64,000 nucleotides of DNA from Herminiimonas sp. (GCA_027310305.1 DAIDBD010000007.1:1-64000); one strand, 5' to 3'; numbered from the stretch's first letter, positions 9,212 through 18,634 are shown. Translations and numbers: made by a program. Notes: a model not told the origin generated them from the letters alone.

Positions 9212-10845
9212 TTATTGATTGATCGATGAATCGGCGTTGCTGAAAACAGCATGTTGAAGCCACTGCCGCAAATGAGAGCCGAAATCGAAATCCGGTTCGA
9301 TTTCCAGCGCCGCATCCAGCGCTGCACCGAGCGCCAGTCCCTGCTGCAAGCCCGACAATGCCGCGAAGGCGCCCGGCGTCAGCAACAGCACATCGGCCTT
9401 CCATTGCGGCCGCACGATCAACCCATGATTGCGATGGTCGATCCGTGCCGGAAAATCATTTCCCCATCCCGGTTGATGGGCTTGCCATACTTCCACCACT
9501 GCCCATTCCGACGCAATCAGCCGGCATGCCGGATGCAATGACAGGCGCGCATTGTCCAGTTGCTCCGGCAATAGCGATGCGATACCGGCCGCATTGACGG
9601 GTCGCGCATCGGCAGCATAATGCGCGCAATGATGCGCCCATTCCAGCGCAGCCATATCGGGAAAATACGGATACTGCGCGACATGCGGAAAGTGCCGCAA
9701 AAAATCGGGAAAGTGCGCGCCGAATTGATTGAGATCGCCGCTTTGCGATGGATGCGCCTTGCCGTAGGCGCGGGCCAGGCCGTTGAAAAAATCTTCACCT
9801 ACCAGCGCCTGCAATACCGGATAGGCAGAACTCAAGGTTTTATGCCACGCGCTGCTTAAATTGCCGCGATACAGAGACAGACGTTGCTCGGCAAGCGGGG
9901 CACTGTCTTTGAAAAGCGATAGCGCTTGCGGTCCGGTTTGCGCGTTGAACAGCGCATCGGAAAAAGCCAGTTGGACGTCTGCAAGACGGATCGTTGCAGC
10001 CGTTTGCTGTGCACGTGCTGCGACTTCGCGCGCCCGTTGCGCCTCGGCCAGCAATACATCGAGTGCGGGAATGTCGGTATCCCATTCGATCAGCGTCGAT
10101 ACCGGGCCGAAGCGCCGCACCGCAGTTTCATACAATGCCCACACCGATTCCGCGACGCGGTCGCCGTGATTGTCGATCACGGCATCCGGCGTGACCAGAT
10201 GTCCGGCCAGATGCATTTCACCGACCATGTGCGGCGCGATCGCATCGAGCGCCGCCAACGGATCTTCACCATGATTGCATTGATTGACGAACAGGTTGTT
10301 GATGTCGAGCAGCACGCCGCAGCCGGTGCGCGTCGAAACCGATGCGAGAAATTCCGCTTCGCTCATCGCATCGTCGCGGAAACGCAGGTAAGTCGATACA
10401 TTTTCGAGCAGGATCCGTCGTCCCAGCACTTCCTGCATCCGGTCGACCCGTTCGCATACCAGGTTCAGCGCTTCCTGCGTCAACGGCAGTGGCAGCAGAT
10501 CGTTCAACTGGCGATCATGCACGGCGCCCCAGCATAAATGTTCGGAGATGATTGCCGGCTGAATGCGATTGACGGCATCGCGCACGCGCTGCAGGTGAAG
10601 TCTGGAAAACCCATGCGCCGAACCGATGCCCAGTCCGACGCCGTGCAGGCTGATCGGATAATCCCGGCGTAACTGTTGCAGTACATGCGCGTCCCAGCCG
10701 CCCGGATCGAGATAATTTTCGGTATGGATTTCCAGCCAGTCGACCGCCGGGCGATGTTCTAGAAATTCCCGATAATGCGAGCCCGCAATCCGACCCCAAA
10801 GCCCAGCCTGGGAAAAAACGGCTGGCTGTAGTCCGGCTTCGGCAT
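9212..10845 (-). pseudogene. bufB: Fused bufferin maturation protein BufB-BufC (DUF692-DUF2063), frameshifted
   Basis: The start at 10845 lies after an AAGCGGAG site, 32 bases beyond the bufA stop. The first 21 or so codons ([20 protein letters not shown]) match the start of DUF692 proteins. At about 10778-10779 one base is missing, so translation stops four codons later. The rest is open in the shifted frame: DUF692 TIM-barrel motifs [50 protein letters not shown] and [10 protein letters not shown] (about residues 25-280), then directly a DUF2063 domain (about 290-530). DUF692 enzymes are multinuclear iron enzymes that modify cysteines of peptide precursors, and DUF2063 is their partner. Normally these are two genes; here no stop separates them. 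A sequencing error at the frameshift cannot be excluded. Confidence 0.75.
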
Positions 10846-10877
10846 GGCTCCGCTTGAGGGATGGCTGAAGAGTCCGA

Positions 10878-11159
10878 TTACTTCTTCTTCATCGCAGCCA
10901 TTTTGCCGCCCATTTTTTCGCAGGTGCCTTTCGCGACATATTTCCAGTCTGTCGGATCCATGTCTTTCTTGGCCTGGCCTGCACAGGAATGCGCGCCGGT
11001 GGTGCTGGCGCAATCGTTCTGGCCGGCTTTGGAAATACCGTAGCATTTTTCCTTTTCGGCTGCGGGAGCGGCGGTGTGGCCGGCGGCTTGCGCGGTACCC
11101 AGGCCGGCGGTAAATACGGTAGCGAGAGCGCTAGCGAGCAAGGCGTGACGTTTGTTCAT
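10878..11159 (-). CDS. bufA: BufA1-type bufferin precursor (DUF2282)
   Basis: A 93-residue secreted peptide precursor. It starts after an AAAGGAAA ribosome-binding site. Residues 1-25 form a signal peptide ([16 protein letters not shown], ending AQAAG), followed by a short Ala/Pro linker and a core with four cysteines in [35 protein letters not shown] and GTCEKMGG. This is the DUF2282 pattern of bufferins, in which some cysteines are converted to copper-binding heterocycles by BufB/BufC; the peptide is exported to buffer copper. The precursor is intact, but the maturation gene that follows carries a frameshift, so the product may stay unmodified. Encoded upstream of bufBC and doxX on the same strand. 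Confidence 0.85.
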   Translation of the reverse strand: MNKRHALLASALATVFTAGLGTAQAAGHTAAPAAEKEKCYGISKAGQNDCASTTGAHSCAGQAKKDMDPTDWKYVAKGTCEKMGGKMAAMKKK

Positions 11160-11456
11160 CGCAAATTTCCTTTGAAGTAGATAATGAAGATTGATTATTT
11201 GAAAGCCGCACGATGTGGCTGAACAGTAGTCGAAGCCATCCGCCAATTTCTTACAACTATTCCCAGTTTCCAGTACTTGTTGATGCTATCCCGGTATCTG
11301 CGAAAATCCAATCTGTCTCCGCTGCGGCTTGCCGATATCAATATTTTCCTATGAAAAACTGCCGCCATATGTCTCGCAGCATGGCATTTTCCCGCTTGCC
11401 TTACACTACTTGACCGCGATGTCCGTTCAATACCGGGCTTGGAAAAGGAGAACGCA

Positions 11457-12098
11457 ATGACCAGATTGATTTATATTGCCGACCCCATGTGCTCATGGTG
11501 TTACGGTTTCGGCCCGGAATTGTCCGGCCTGCTGGATGCATTGCCCGGCATCCCGGTGGAGATCGTGGTCGGCGGCTTGCGCGCCTATAACAAGCAGGTA
11601 ATGGATCAGGCATTGAAGGCAACGCTGCTGTCGCACTGGCGCCATGTGGAGCAGGCAAGCGGATTGCCTTTTTCGGAAGGCGGATTGTCGCGCGCCGGCT
11701 TCATTTACGATACCGAGCCGGCTTGCCGGGCGGTGGTAACGGCACGCATGCCGGACTTGAAATTGCCGCCGTCTGCGCCGCTCAAAGTGTTCCATGCAAT
11801 TCAGCGGACTTTTTATGCGCAGGGGCTGGACGTTACCCGCGGCGAGATACTGGCGGAGGTGGCGTCAGCCGCTATGGCCGACGACGGCTATCCGATCGAT
11901 GCCGCTGCATTTCATGCCGTGTGGGCAGATGAAAAAACCAAGGCGGCCACGCGCAACGATTTTGCACAGACCCAGCGTTGGGGCGTCTCGGGTTTTCCGA
12001 CACTGATACTGGAGCGGGGAAAGGAGCTGAGTCTTGTTGCATCGGGCTATACGCCGGCGGCAGCCATGCTGGGACGCGTGCGGCCAATGCTGGAGTAA
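11457..12098 (+). CDS. DsbA-family thioredoxin-fold oxidoreductase
   Basis: A 213-residue protein of the DsbA/FrnE-like class. It starts at 11457 after AAAGGAGAACGCA. The thioredoxin strand ends in YIADPMCSWCYGF, giving an active-site CSWC at residues 12-15, followed by the inserted helical domain and the cis-Pro loop WGVSGFPTLIL near residue 180. It has no signal peptide and so probably acts in the cytosol on thiols or as a glutathione-dependent isomerase; the exact substrate cannot be told from sequence. It is a single gene, convergent with phaB, with a long hairpin between them. The CxxC is complete. Confidence 0.85.
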   Translation: MTRLIYIADPMCSWCYGFGPELSGLLDALPGIPVEIVVGGLRAYNKQVMDQALKATLLSHWRHVEQASGLPFSEGGLSRAGFIYDTEPACRAVVTARMPDLKLPPSAPLKVFHAIQRTFYAQGLDVTRGEILAEVASAAMADDGYPIDAAAFHAVWADEKTKAATRNDFAQTQRWGVSGFPTLILERGKELSLVASGYTPAAAMLGRVRPMLE

Positions 12099-12123
12099 AA
12101 ATAACAGAAGCATGCGCGGCCCG

Positions 12124-12154
12124 GATGGCGTCGGCAACGATTGCCGACGCCATC
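12124..12154. terminator. Bidirectional hairpin between dsbA-like gene and phaB
   Basis: A perfect 14 bp stem (arm GATGGCGTCGGCAA) with a 3-base loop sits in the 69-base gap between the convergent genes. The minus-strand transcript of phaB continues into TTCTGTTATTTTT some 20 bases beyond; on the plus strand only a short A/T patch follows. It most likely ends both transcripts. Confidence 0.7.
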
Positions 12155-12167
12155 GCCGATGCAAAAA

Positions 12168-12908
12168 TCAAGACATGTGCTGGCCGCCGTTGATCGCGAT
12201 ATTCGCGCCGGTCAGGAAAGCCGCTTCGTCGGATGCCAGATAGGCCACCAGACCCGCCACTTCTTCCGGTTTGCCGAGCCGCGCCATCGGGATTTGCGGG
12301 ATGATTTTGCTGTCCAGGACTTCCTGCGGGATCGCCATCACCATTTTCGTGCCGATATAGCCCGGTGAAATCGTGTTGACCGTCACGCCCTTGCGCGCCA
12401 CTTCCAGCGCCAGCGCCTTGGTGAAGCCGTGCATGCCGGCCTTGGCCGCCGAATAATTGGTTTGGCCGAACGCGCCTTTTTGGCCATTGACCGAAGAGAT
12501 ATTGATGACGCGTCCCCAGCCGCGCTCCATCATGCCGTCGCAGACCGGCTTGGTCATGTTGAAAACGGAATCGAGATTGGTTTTCATCACCGCGTCCCAG
12601 TTGACCTTGTCCATTTTCTTGAACGTCATGTCGCGCGTAATGCCGGCATTATTGACGAGCACATCGATCGGCCCGACTTCTTTCGCGATTTGCGCAACGC
12701 ACTGCTGTGCGGATTCATAATCGGCGACATCGCAAGGATAGGCGCGAAATTTGAAACCCTGCTCCTCCATTGCGGCCAGCCATGCCGGCGCCTTGGTATT
12801 GCCGGGCGAATAGGTGGTGACCACTTGATAGTTCAATGCGGCGAGCTTGATGCAAACTGCTTCGCCCAATCCGCCCATACCGCCAGTGACTAATGCGACT
12901 CGTGCCAT
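12168..12908 (-). CDS. phaB: Acetoacetyl-CoA reductase
   Basis: A cytosolic NADPH-dependent short-chain dehydrogenase of 246 residues that reduces acetoacetyl-CoA to (R)-3-hydroxybutyryl-CoA for polyhydroxybutyrate synthesis. The nucleotide-binding motif TGGMGGLG is at 8-15, NNAG at 86-89, the catalytic Ser in INISSVNG (about 138), and Tyr152/Lys156 in NYSAAKAGMHG. The C-terminal NGGQHMS matches PhaB proteins closely. The gene lies 52 bases downstream of phaA on the same strand, an operon in the usual phaA-phaB order. The phaC synthase is not in this window. A strong hairpin follows the stop codon. Confidence 0.95.
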   Translation of the reverse strand: MARVALVTGGMGGLGEAVCIKLAALNYQVVTTYSPGNTKAPAWLAAMEEQGFKFRAYPCDVADYESAQQCVAQIAKEVGPIDVLVNNAGITRDMTFKKMDKVNWDAVMKTNLDSVFNMTKPVCDGMMERGWGRVINISSVNGQKGAFGQTNYSAAKAGMHGFTKALALEVARKGVTVNTISPGYIGTKMVMAIPQEVLDSKIIPQIPMARLGKPEEVAGLVAYLASDEAAFLTGANIAINGGQHMS

Positions 12909-12960
12909 GGTGTCTGCTCCTGTATTGGTTTTATGATGAAAAAGTGGGTGTGCTGCCGAA

Positions 12961-14136
12961 TTACCGTTCTACCGCCAGGGCGACACCCATGCCGCCGCCG
13001 ATGCACAGGCTGGCCAATCCGCGCTTGGCATCGCGTCTGACCATCTCATGCAATAACGACACCAGGATGCGGCAACCCGATGCGCCGATCGGATGACCCA
13101 ATGCAATCGCGCCGCCATTGACGTTGATCTTGCCGGTGTCCCAGCCCATTTCCCTGTTGACGGCAATTGCCTGCGCGGCGAATGCCTCGTTGATTTCCAT
13201 CAGGTCAAGATCCTGATGCGTCCAGCCCGCTTTCTTCAGGCATAAATGCGTCGCCGATACCGGCCCCATGCCCATGATGCTCGGATCGAGACCGGCCGAT
13301 GCATACGCCTTGATTCTGGCCAGCGGCGTCAGGCCCAGATCCCTGGCCATTTTTGCCGACATCATCATCACGGCAGCGGCGCCATCGTTAATGCCGGACG
13401 CATTGCCTGCAGTGACCGTGCCGTCCTTGGCGAATGCCGGGCGCAAGCTCGACAGAGATTCCAGCGTCGTGCCGTGCTTCGGATATTCATCGGCATCGAA
13501 CACGACCGAACCTTTTTTCTGCGGGATTTCCAGCGGCAGGATTTCATCCTTGAATTTGCCGGCTTTCTGCGCGGCTTCCGCCTTGTTTTGCGACGCCAGC
13601 GCGAATTCATCCTGCTGCTGGCGCGAGATGTCGTATTTTTTCGCGACGTTCTCGGCCGTCACGCCCATGTGATACTGGTTATAGACATCCCATAGGCCGT
13701 CGACGATCATCGTGTCGGTCAGCTTGGCGTCGCCCATCCGGAAGCCGTCGCGCGAATTGTTCAGCACGTGCGGCGAAGCGCTCATGTTTTCCTGACCGCC
13801 GGCGATGATGATATCGGCATCGCCGCATTTGATCGCTTGCGCCGCCAGATGGGTTGCCTTCAAACCGCTGCCGCATACCTTGCCGACGGTAAAGGCGGGG
13901 ATCATGTCCGGCAGGCCGGCCTTGATCACCGCCTGGCGCGCCGGATTCTGGCCGCAGCCGGCGGTCAGCACTTGTCCCAGGATCACTTCATTGATCGTCT
14001 CCGGATTGACGCCGGTTTTGGCCATCAGCCCCTTGATCACATGCGCGCCAAGATCGGCGGCGGGAATCTTTGCCAGCGCCCCGCCAAACTTGCCCACTGC
14101 TGTCCGCATTGCGGCAACGATTACGACGTCATCCAT
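12961..14136 (-). CDS. phaA: Acetyl-CoA acetyltransferase (beta-ketothiolase)
   Basis: A thiolase of 391 residues that condenses two acetyl-CoA to acetoacetyl-CoA, the first step towards polyhydroxybutyrate; it can also act in ketone body or fatty acid turnover. The start at 14136 ([12 protein letters not shown]) is preferred to the ATG two codons upstream because GGAG is 7 bases from it and only 1 base from the other. Acyl-accepting Cys88 lies in [11 protein letters not shown], the catalytic His in [14 protein letters not shown] (about 347), and the base Cys in [10 protein letters not shown] (about 377). All three are present and the length is normal for the family. It is the first gene of the phaA-phaB pair; the region upstream is AT-rich and should hold the promoter. 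Confidence 0.95.
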   Translation of the reverse strand: MDDVVIVAAMRTAVGKFGGALAKIPAADLGAHVIKGLMAKTGVNPETINEVILGQVLTAGCGQNPARQAVIKAGLPDMIPAFTVGKVCGSGLKATHLAAQAIKCGDADIIIAGGQENMSASPHVLNNSRDGFRMGDAKLTDTMIVDGLWDVYNQYHMGVTAENVAKKYDISRQQQDEFALASQNKAEAAQKAGKFKDEILPLEIPQKKGSVVFDADEYPKHGTTLESLSSLRPAFAKDGTVTAGNASGINDGAAAVMMMSAKMARDLGLTPLARIKAYASAGLDPSIMGMGPVSATHLCLKKAGWTHQDLDLMEINEAFAAQAIAVNREMGWDTGKINVNGGAIALGHPIGASGCRILVSLLHEMVRRDAKRGLASLCIGGGMGVALAVER

Positions 14137-14753
14137 TTCCATTCTCCGTTAAAAACTGTAAAAAAATTAATCACTACCTTGGCTTGCTACCTGTTTCACG
14201 TTGCTGCGATATATGTTTTCGCGTGATGTATCGTCGACAATCATCGTTTTCAGGCAATATCTTCATTGATGAAAATCGATGCGTAATGAAGATGCCATGC
14301 ATCAATTTGCAGGCCGCGATTAGCGGCGGATTCCCATATGACCGCCACCCATCGGCGACCATGTTTCAGACAATTGTATATATGCTACTGTACCCTCATC
14401 CGGTATCAAAATCTCCTCTTTTGTAAGTATTGGCTATCCGTTTTATTCAACGCCGAAGCATCCGCCGGTTGGCTGCGCAATTGTCGGAAATTGTTGATAC
14501 ATCGCAATGCGGGCAACGGCAATTTCGCTTTCCATATTTAAATATATTTCTGTGCAGCGATTATTGTTACCAGGGCAATGATGCGTTATTACATATATTG
14601 TAAATTTGATAATTATAAATTAATATGGCGCGTTGATTCGTTGCCATTTATGTAGCGCGAGCATGATCGGCAGGAAATGGAAACGACTGGCAAACATCGA
14701 TCTTCAACTAAATCACTACCGCCAGGCATAGAAAAACAAGAGGGGGAAGAATC
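14137..14753. other. Long AT-rich intergenic region
   Basis: About 600 bases without a credible gene. It separates the divergent phaA (minus) and the 106-residue gene (plus), so it should carry both promoters. The part from about 14520 to 14640 is especially AT-rich (runs such as TTATTACATATATTG). No tRNA, repeat or insertion sequence is visible. Confidence 0.4.
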
Positions 14754-15074
14754 ATGCATGTCAAAAAAATTGCAGATACCGATTTCAACAAATCCGCTAC
14801 CGCATTGCAAAGTTTGCTGGAATCGCACGGACAACGCTTTCCGCATCAACTGTCTAACCGTTTTCCGCATATCGTTAAAAAGCTTGCAGCTACATGGCAC
14901 AACCCCGATAAAACCAGAACTTATTTAAAAAATTTGATGGTGGCTGAAAGAGATGGTCGCCAGGGTTTTCCACCGGACGTCTATCAGGAAATTTTTAGTC
15001 TCAGCAATTTCTACGACCAGCTTCATCCGCCGCTGCAAACGAGAGGCGATATCTGGGCCGGCTTTTCGATTTGA
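14754..15074 (+). CDS. Hypothetical protein, 106 residues
   Basis: Not recognised. The start at 14754 follows a strong GGGGGAAGAATC ribosome-binding site. The product is soluble and apparently all-helical: a basic N-terminus (MHVKKIADTDFNK), then ALQSLLESHGQRFPHQL, FPHIVKKLAATWHNP and YLKNLMVAERDGRQGFP, ending VYQEIFSLSNFYDQLHP and a short tail. No signal peptide, cysteine motif or membrane span. The basic, His/Phe-rich character could fit nucleic-acid binding, but that is a guess. It converges on the nuclease fusion gene downstream. The upstream stretch is AT-rich, consistent with its own promoter. Confidence 0.65.
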   Translation: MHVKKIADTDFNKSATALQSLLESHGQRFPHQLSNRFPHIVKKLAATWHNPDKTRTYLKNLMVAERDGRQGFPPDVYQEIFSLSNFYDQLHPPLQTRGDIWAGFSI

Positions 15075-15111
15075 TTGCGCTGCCTGCCTGCAAAAATCGG
15101 CGCCGGTTCTT

Positions 15112-16560
15112 TCATGCGACGATCGCTCCAGCGATATGCCAGGCATGCGCGGCCTTCGATAATATGCGCACCCGCACCTGACGCCTGGTCAGTGCCCGGG
15201 TCAGTATCTTGTAGGTATCCGCATCGAATGCCGGTCTTGCCGGCGCTTCATTCAACAAGTTCCACACATCGTTTTCCGAACGCGCGGTGCCGAGGCAGCA
15301 CCAGTTGTGGACCACATGCACATCCTGCCGGCCGTCGCCGGCGGTTTCAACCAGTCCTACCGCTGCCGCATAGGGCCATGTTTTTATTTTCAGCTTGATC
15401 AATGCTGCTTCCAGCCGTGCCTGATGCAATTCGATCGACTCGGCGCCGACACAGGCGCCGTTGCAGCGATGCAGCTGACGCGCAAAACAAGGCTTGTGCG
15501 CCTGGGTCCGATTTTCCAATCCAAGCAGTACGAGGCATAGCCGGTGGCTTTCCGCCAGTTCGCGCAACGTGCTTTCCGCCTTGCGCCTGGAACTGAACAA
15601 GCCGTACAGCCGATCAGCCTGCCCGAAGTCCTGCTCGCTTGCGTAGGTCAGTACCGGCTGCAGATGGCCGCTGGCGGCGGGGCGCAATTGCCATGCGCAC
15701 AATCCTCGTTCGCGCCGCAGCATGCGGTTGTGAATCGGTTGCAGATCCTTGATCAGTTGCGCTTCGAGCAGCAGTGCACCGACCTCGCCCGCTGTCTCGC
15801 GCCACTCCAGCCGATGGATTTGTTGCGACAGCCGCATGTCCTTGTACAGCCGGTGATCGGCACTGAAATGCGACATCACGCGCTGCCGCAGATGGATGCT
15901 TTTGCCGACATACAACGGTATGCCGTTTTCGCCATAAAACAGATAGACGCCTGGCGTATCCGGAATGTCGTCGATCGATTCCGGCGCCAGATGCGTCGGC
16001 ATGCCCGGCCTTTGCAGCAGTTGCCGCACCGCCTGATCGAAGATGCCGGGCGGGATGGCTGCCGTCAGCCTGGACCACAACTGCCACAGCAGATCGGCAT
16101 CGGCCAACGCGCGGTGCCGTCCGTCCGGCACCAGATCATGGCGCGCGATCAGCGCATCGAGATTGTGCTTCGCCTCATCCGGAAACAGCTGGCGCGACAG
16201 CTTGAGCGTGCACAGCACATCGCACCGAAAGGCATGGCCGGCCAGCTTGAATGCGTTGCGTAAAAAGCCGTAGTCGGACCGGGCATTGTGCGCGATGAAC
16301 AGGCCGCCTTCCAGCCGTGCCAGGAGTTCCTCCGCCACCGCGGAAAATGACGGCGCATGCTGCACCATCGCATTGCTGATGCCGGTCAGGCTTTGAATGA
16401 AAGGCGGGATCGGCACTTCCGGATTGATCAGCGTCGACCAGCGTGTGACTTGCCCTGTTTCGCGGACTTCGATGATGCCGATTTCGGTGATGCGGTCAAC
16501 AGTGGAATTGGCGCCGGTTGTTTCAAGATCGATAAAAATCAGTTTGCCGTAATGTGTCAT
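15112..16560 (-). CDS. DnaQ-like 3'-5' exonuclease fused to UvrC-type GIY-YIG nuclease
   Basis: A 482-residue two-domain nuclease. Residues 1-165 form a DEDDh exonuclease like the proofreading subunit of DNA polymerase III: Exo I FIDLETTGANS, Exo II IAHNARSDYGFLR and Exo III HRALADADLLW all carry their acidic residues. Residues about 200-290 form a GIY-YIG domain resembling UvrC/Cho (DTPGVYLFYGENG, IPLYVGKSIHLRQRV), followed by about 190 residues with a cysteine-containing motif (CFARQLHRCNGACVG), as in the UvrC family. Such fusions are known in beta- and other proteobacteria, and a repair role on 3' side incisions is inferred. Stand-alone gene, starting at 16560; intact. Confidence 0.85.
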   Translation of the reverse strand: MTHYGKLIFIDLETTGANSTVDRITEIGIIEVRETGQVTRWSTLINPEVPIPPFIQSLTGISNAMVQHAPSFSAVAEELLARLEGGLFIAHNARSDYGFLRNAFKLAGHAFRCDVLCTLKLSRQLFPDEAKHNLDALIARHDLVPDGRHRALADADLLWQLWSRLTAAIPPGIFDQAVRQLLQRPGMPTHLAPESIDDIPDTPGVYLFYGENGIPLYVGKSIHLRQRVMSHFSADHRLYKDMRLSQQIHRLEWRETAGEVGALLLEAQLIKDLQPIHNRMLRRERGLCAWQLRPAASGHLQPVLTYASEQDFGQADRLYGLFSSRRKAESTLRELAESHRLCLVLLGLENRTQAHKPCFARQLHRCNGACVGAESIELHQARLEAALIKLKIKTWPYAAAVGLVETAGDGRQDVHVVHNWCCLGTARSENDVWNLLNEAPARPAFDADTYKILTRALTRRQVRVRILSKAAHAWHIAGAIVA

Positions 16561-16713
16561 GTCGCCATTGGTTGGACGCTTGATTGTGTCGCGCTTATGG
16601 CAGCATTCTTCTGCGCAAAGTTCACCGCAGGAAAAAATATATTCCGATGGGATCTAATCTATGCACTTGCAGTTCGGGCCAAATTCTGGCCATGCAACCG
16701 GAAACAAGTCCGG

Positions 16714-17568
16714 TCAGAGCGACTTTGCCTCGAACGTATTGCATGCGCTGACCTGGCCGCTGTCGATGCCGCGCTTGAACCAGCGCACCCGCTGCGCCGA
16801 CGTGCCGTGGGTAAATGAATCCGGCACTACATAACCCCGCGCCTGCTTCTGCAGCGTATCGTCGCCGATCGCGGTGGCGGCATTCAGCGCCGCTTCGACA
16901 TCGCCGGATTCCAGAATGGCGCGCGCCTGATTGGCGCGATTGGCCCATACGCCGGCAAAGCAATCGGCTTGCAGTTCCACCCGCACCGACAGCGCGTTGG
17001 CCTGCGCTGCCGATCCGCGGCGCCGCGCATTGTCCACTTTGCCCATGATGCCCATCAGGTTTTGCACATGGTGCCCGACCTCATGCGCAATCACATAAGC
17101 CTGGGCAAATTCGCCCGACACATTGAAGCGCTGTTGCATCAGCCGGTAAAAGCTCAGGTCGATATATACCTTTTGATCGCCGGGACAGTAAAACGGTCCG
17201 GCGGCCGTCTGGCCGGTGCCGCAGGCAGTCGGCGTCTGCCCGGAAAACAGCACCAGCTTCGGTTTGACGTAAGTTGCGCCGCCGCCGCGGAAAATCTCGG
17301 TCCAGGTGTCTTCAGTATCGGCCAGCACGGTCGCAACGAATTTTGCCATCTGATCGTTGGCCGGAGGTTGCTGCGCGGGCGCCTGCAGCGCTGATCCGGG
17401 TCCGCCGCCGCCCAGTATGTTGATCACGGTGCCCGGATCGATGCCGAAGAAATAAGACGCGACCAGCGCGATGGCGATGGTGCCGATCCCGATCGACCGC
17501 CCGCCGAGTCCGAAACCGCCGCGCCGGTCTTCCACATTGTCGCTTTCGCGATTGCCTTCCCATTTCAT
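16714..17568 (-). CDS. ypfJ: YpfJ-type neutral zinc metallopeptidase
   Basis: A 284-residue membrane-anchored protein of the YpfJ/KPN_00809 family. I chose MKWEGNRESDN at 17568, the conserved start of the family; upstream in-frame sequence is not protein-like. A short Gly-rich cytosolic stretch precedes one transmembrane helix (IGIGTIAIALVASYFFGI, about 26-43). The peptidase domain carries the zinc-binding AHEVGHHVQN (His162, Glu163, His166) and the third-ligand region VELQADCFAGVW (about 193-204). Substrates are unknown. The gene is intact and monocistronic, about 150 bases downstream of the nuclease fusion start. Confidence 0.9.
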   Translation of the reverse strand: MKWEGNRESDNVEDRRGGFGLGGRSIGIGTIAIALVASYFFGIDPGTVINILGGGGPGSALQAPAQQPPANDQMAKFVATVLADTEDTWTEIFRGGGATYVKPKLVLFSGQTPTACGTGQTAAGPFYCPGDQKVYIDLSFYRLMQQRFNVSGEFAQAYVIAHEVGHHVQNLMGIMGKVDNARRRGSAAQANALSVRVELQADCFAGVWANRANQARAILESGDVEAALNAATAIGDDTLQKQARGYVVPDSFTHGTSAQRVRWFKRGIDSGQVSACNTFEAKSL

Positions 17569-17817
17569 GCTGATTTCTTTCGATGTCGAATTTTCTGTCC
17601 AAGAGCCTGCATGACGCCGTAGCCGCTGATGACAAATGATTATCCGGCATGTAATCCGGAGCGCACCGATTGCTTCATCGCCTTCGCCGTAGCTATCCGG
17701 GAAAAACAAAGCAATACTCGCACCAGAGGGCGCAGCCTAATGGGTGAAAAGCAGCATACGCTGCTCTCACGAAAGAAGGCGGTACATGAACCGGCTTGCA
17801 AGCCGGTTTTGAAGGAA

Positions 17818-18036
17818 TCAGCCTGCGTTGACGCTGATGCGCAGATCGCCCAGCGTCACCACCTGCCGTGCGCGTATTTTGCAGGTTTTGCGTAATTCCA
17901 CTTTGCCATCGACCGACACCGCGCCGGATGCAACCAGCATTTTTCCGGCGCCGCCGCTGTCGCAAACACCGACCAGTTTCAGCAACTGGTTCAATTCCAC
18001 ATATTCGCCATCGAGGCTGAATTCGAGTTGTTGCAT
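17818..18036 (-). CDS. S4-domain RNA-binding protein (YbcJ-like)
   Basis: A 72-residue protein made of a single S4 RNA-binding domain. It begins MQQLEFSLDGEYVELNQL, and the fold signature GVCDSGGAGKMLVASG with DGKVELRKTCKIRARQVV covers the whole chain. It matches the E. coli YbcJ family, for which a structure is known and an RNA- or ribosome-related role is supposed. No other domain is attached. Upstream is the frameshifted thioredoxin-fold gene on the same strand, about 75 bases away; downstream is a 250-base gap before ypfJ. Confidence 0.85.
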   Translation of the reverse strand: MQQLEFSLDGEYVELNQLLKLVGVCDSGGAGKMLVASGAVSVDGKVELRKTCKIRARQVVTLGDLRISVNAG

Positions 18037-18110
18037 GGCGCTTATCGATTTCGGTCAGCGAATGAAAACGAAGCATCCATTCCGCGTGATATGCATTTGA
18101 TCATGGCCAT

Positions 18111-18634
18111 TCAAGCCAAATTAGTCCACAGTTCATCCCAATCATCGGGTTGGAATACACCTTCCCGCCGCACCACCAGTTTATGGGTTTTATCCAGCAC
18201 AAAGTGGGTCGGCTTTTTGGTAATCGTGCCGAATGTATCATTATGTGCCGGTGCATTTCTCCATACAATCGGAAAACGCTGGGCGGCCGGAACCGATAGC
18301 GCAATCAGATTCATGTATTGCATGAAATCGGTTTTATTGGCGTCCATATTGACACCCAGCAGCACAAAGTTACGTGTCTTGTTGCCTGCATAGAATTCGC
18401 GCATCAGTTTCAGGTCGTTGGAATATAGATTGCATCCCGATGTGAAAAACTGACGAGACATGCTTTTCCCGCGTAGTCATCGAGCCTGATCGGCCTGGCG
18501 TTGCTGTCGATGCCGGACAGGCTGTATTTTTGCGGCGGCGATGCCTGCGGTTTCGCTTGCTGCGCATGGACGGACGGATAGGCAAACCCCATCGCTGCGA
18601 CCGCAACGGACTGCATGAATTTTCTCTTGTCCAT
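18111..18634 (-). pseudogene. Exported thioredoxin-fold protein with frameshift in a T run
   Basis: The 5' frame from 18634 encodes a signal peptide (MDKRKFMQSVAVAAMGFAY, cleavage near VHAQQ) and the start of a redoxin fold (YSLSGIDSNARPIRLDDY, GKACLVSF). The 3' frame, to 18111, carries FFTSGCNLYSNDLKLMREF, then NFVLLGVNMDANK and THFVLDKTHKLVVRREG. The frames meet at a run of five T (18445-18449 on the plus strand reads AAAAA); one extra T would join them as CLVSFFTSGCNLYS without loss of residues. It is therefore either a single-base deletion, an assembly error or a slippage site. The active site has a single cysteine (GCNLYS) rather than CxxC. Likely an SCO1/TlpA-like redoxin; function unknown. 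Confidence 0.75.

Noticed and set aside
14137-14753. Possible RNA gene in the long AT-rich gap before the 106-residue gene
   Set aside because: No clear hairpin with T-run or tRNA-like fold could be found by eye; base composition alone is not evidence.
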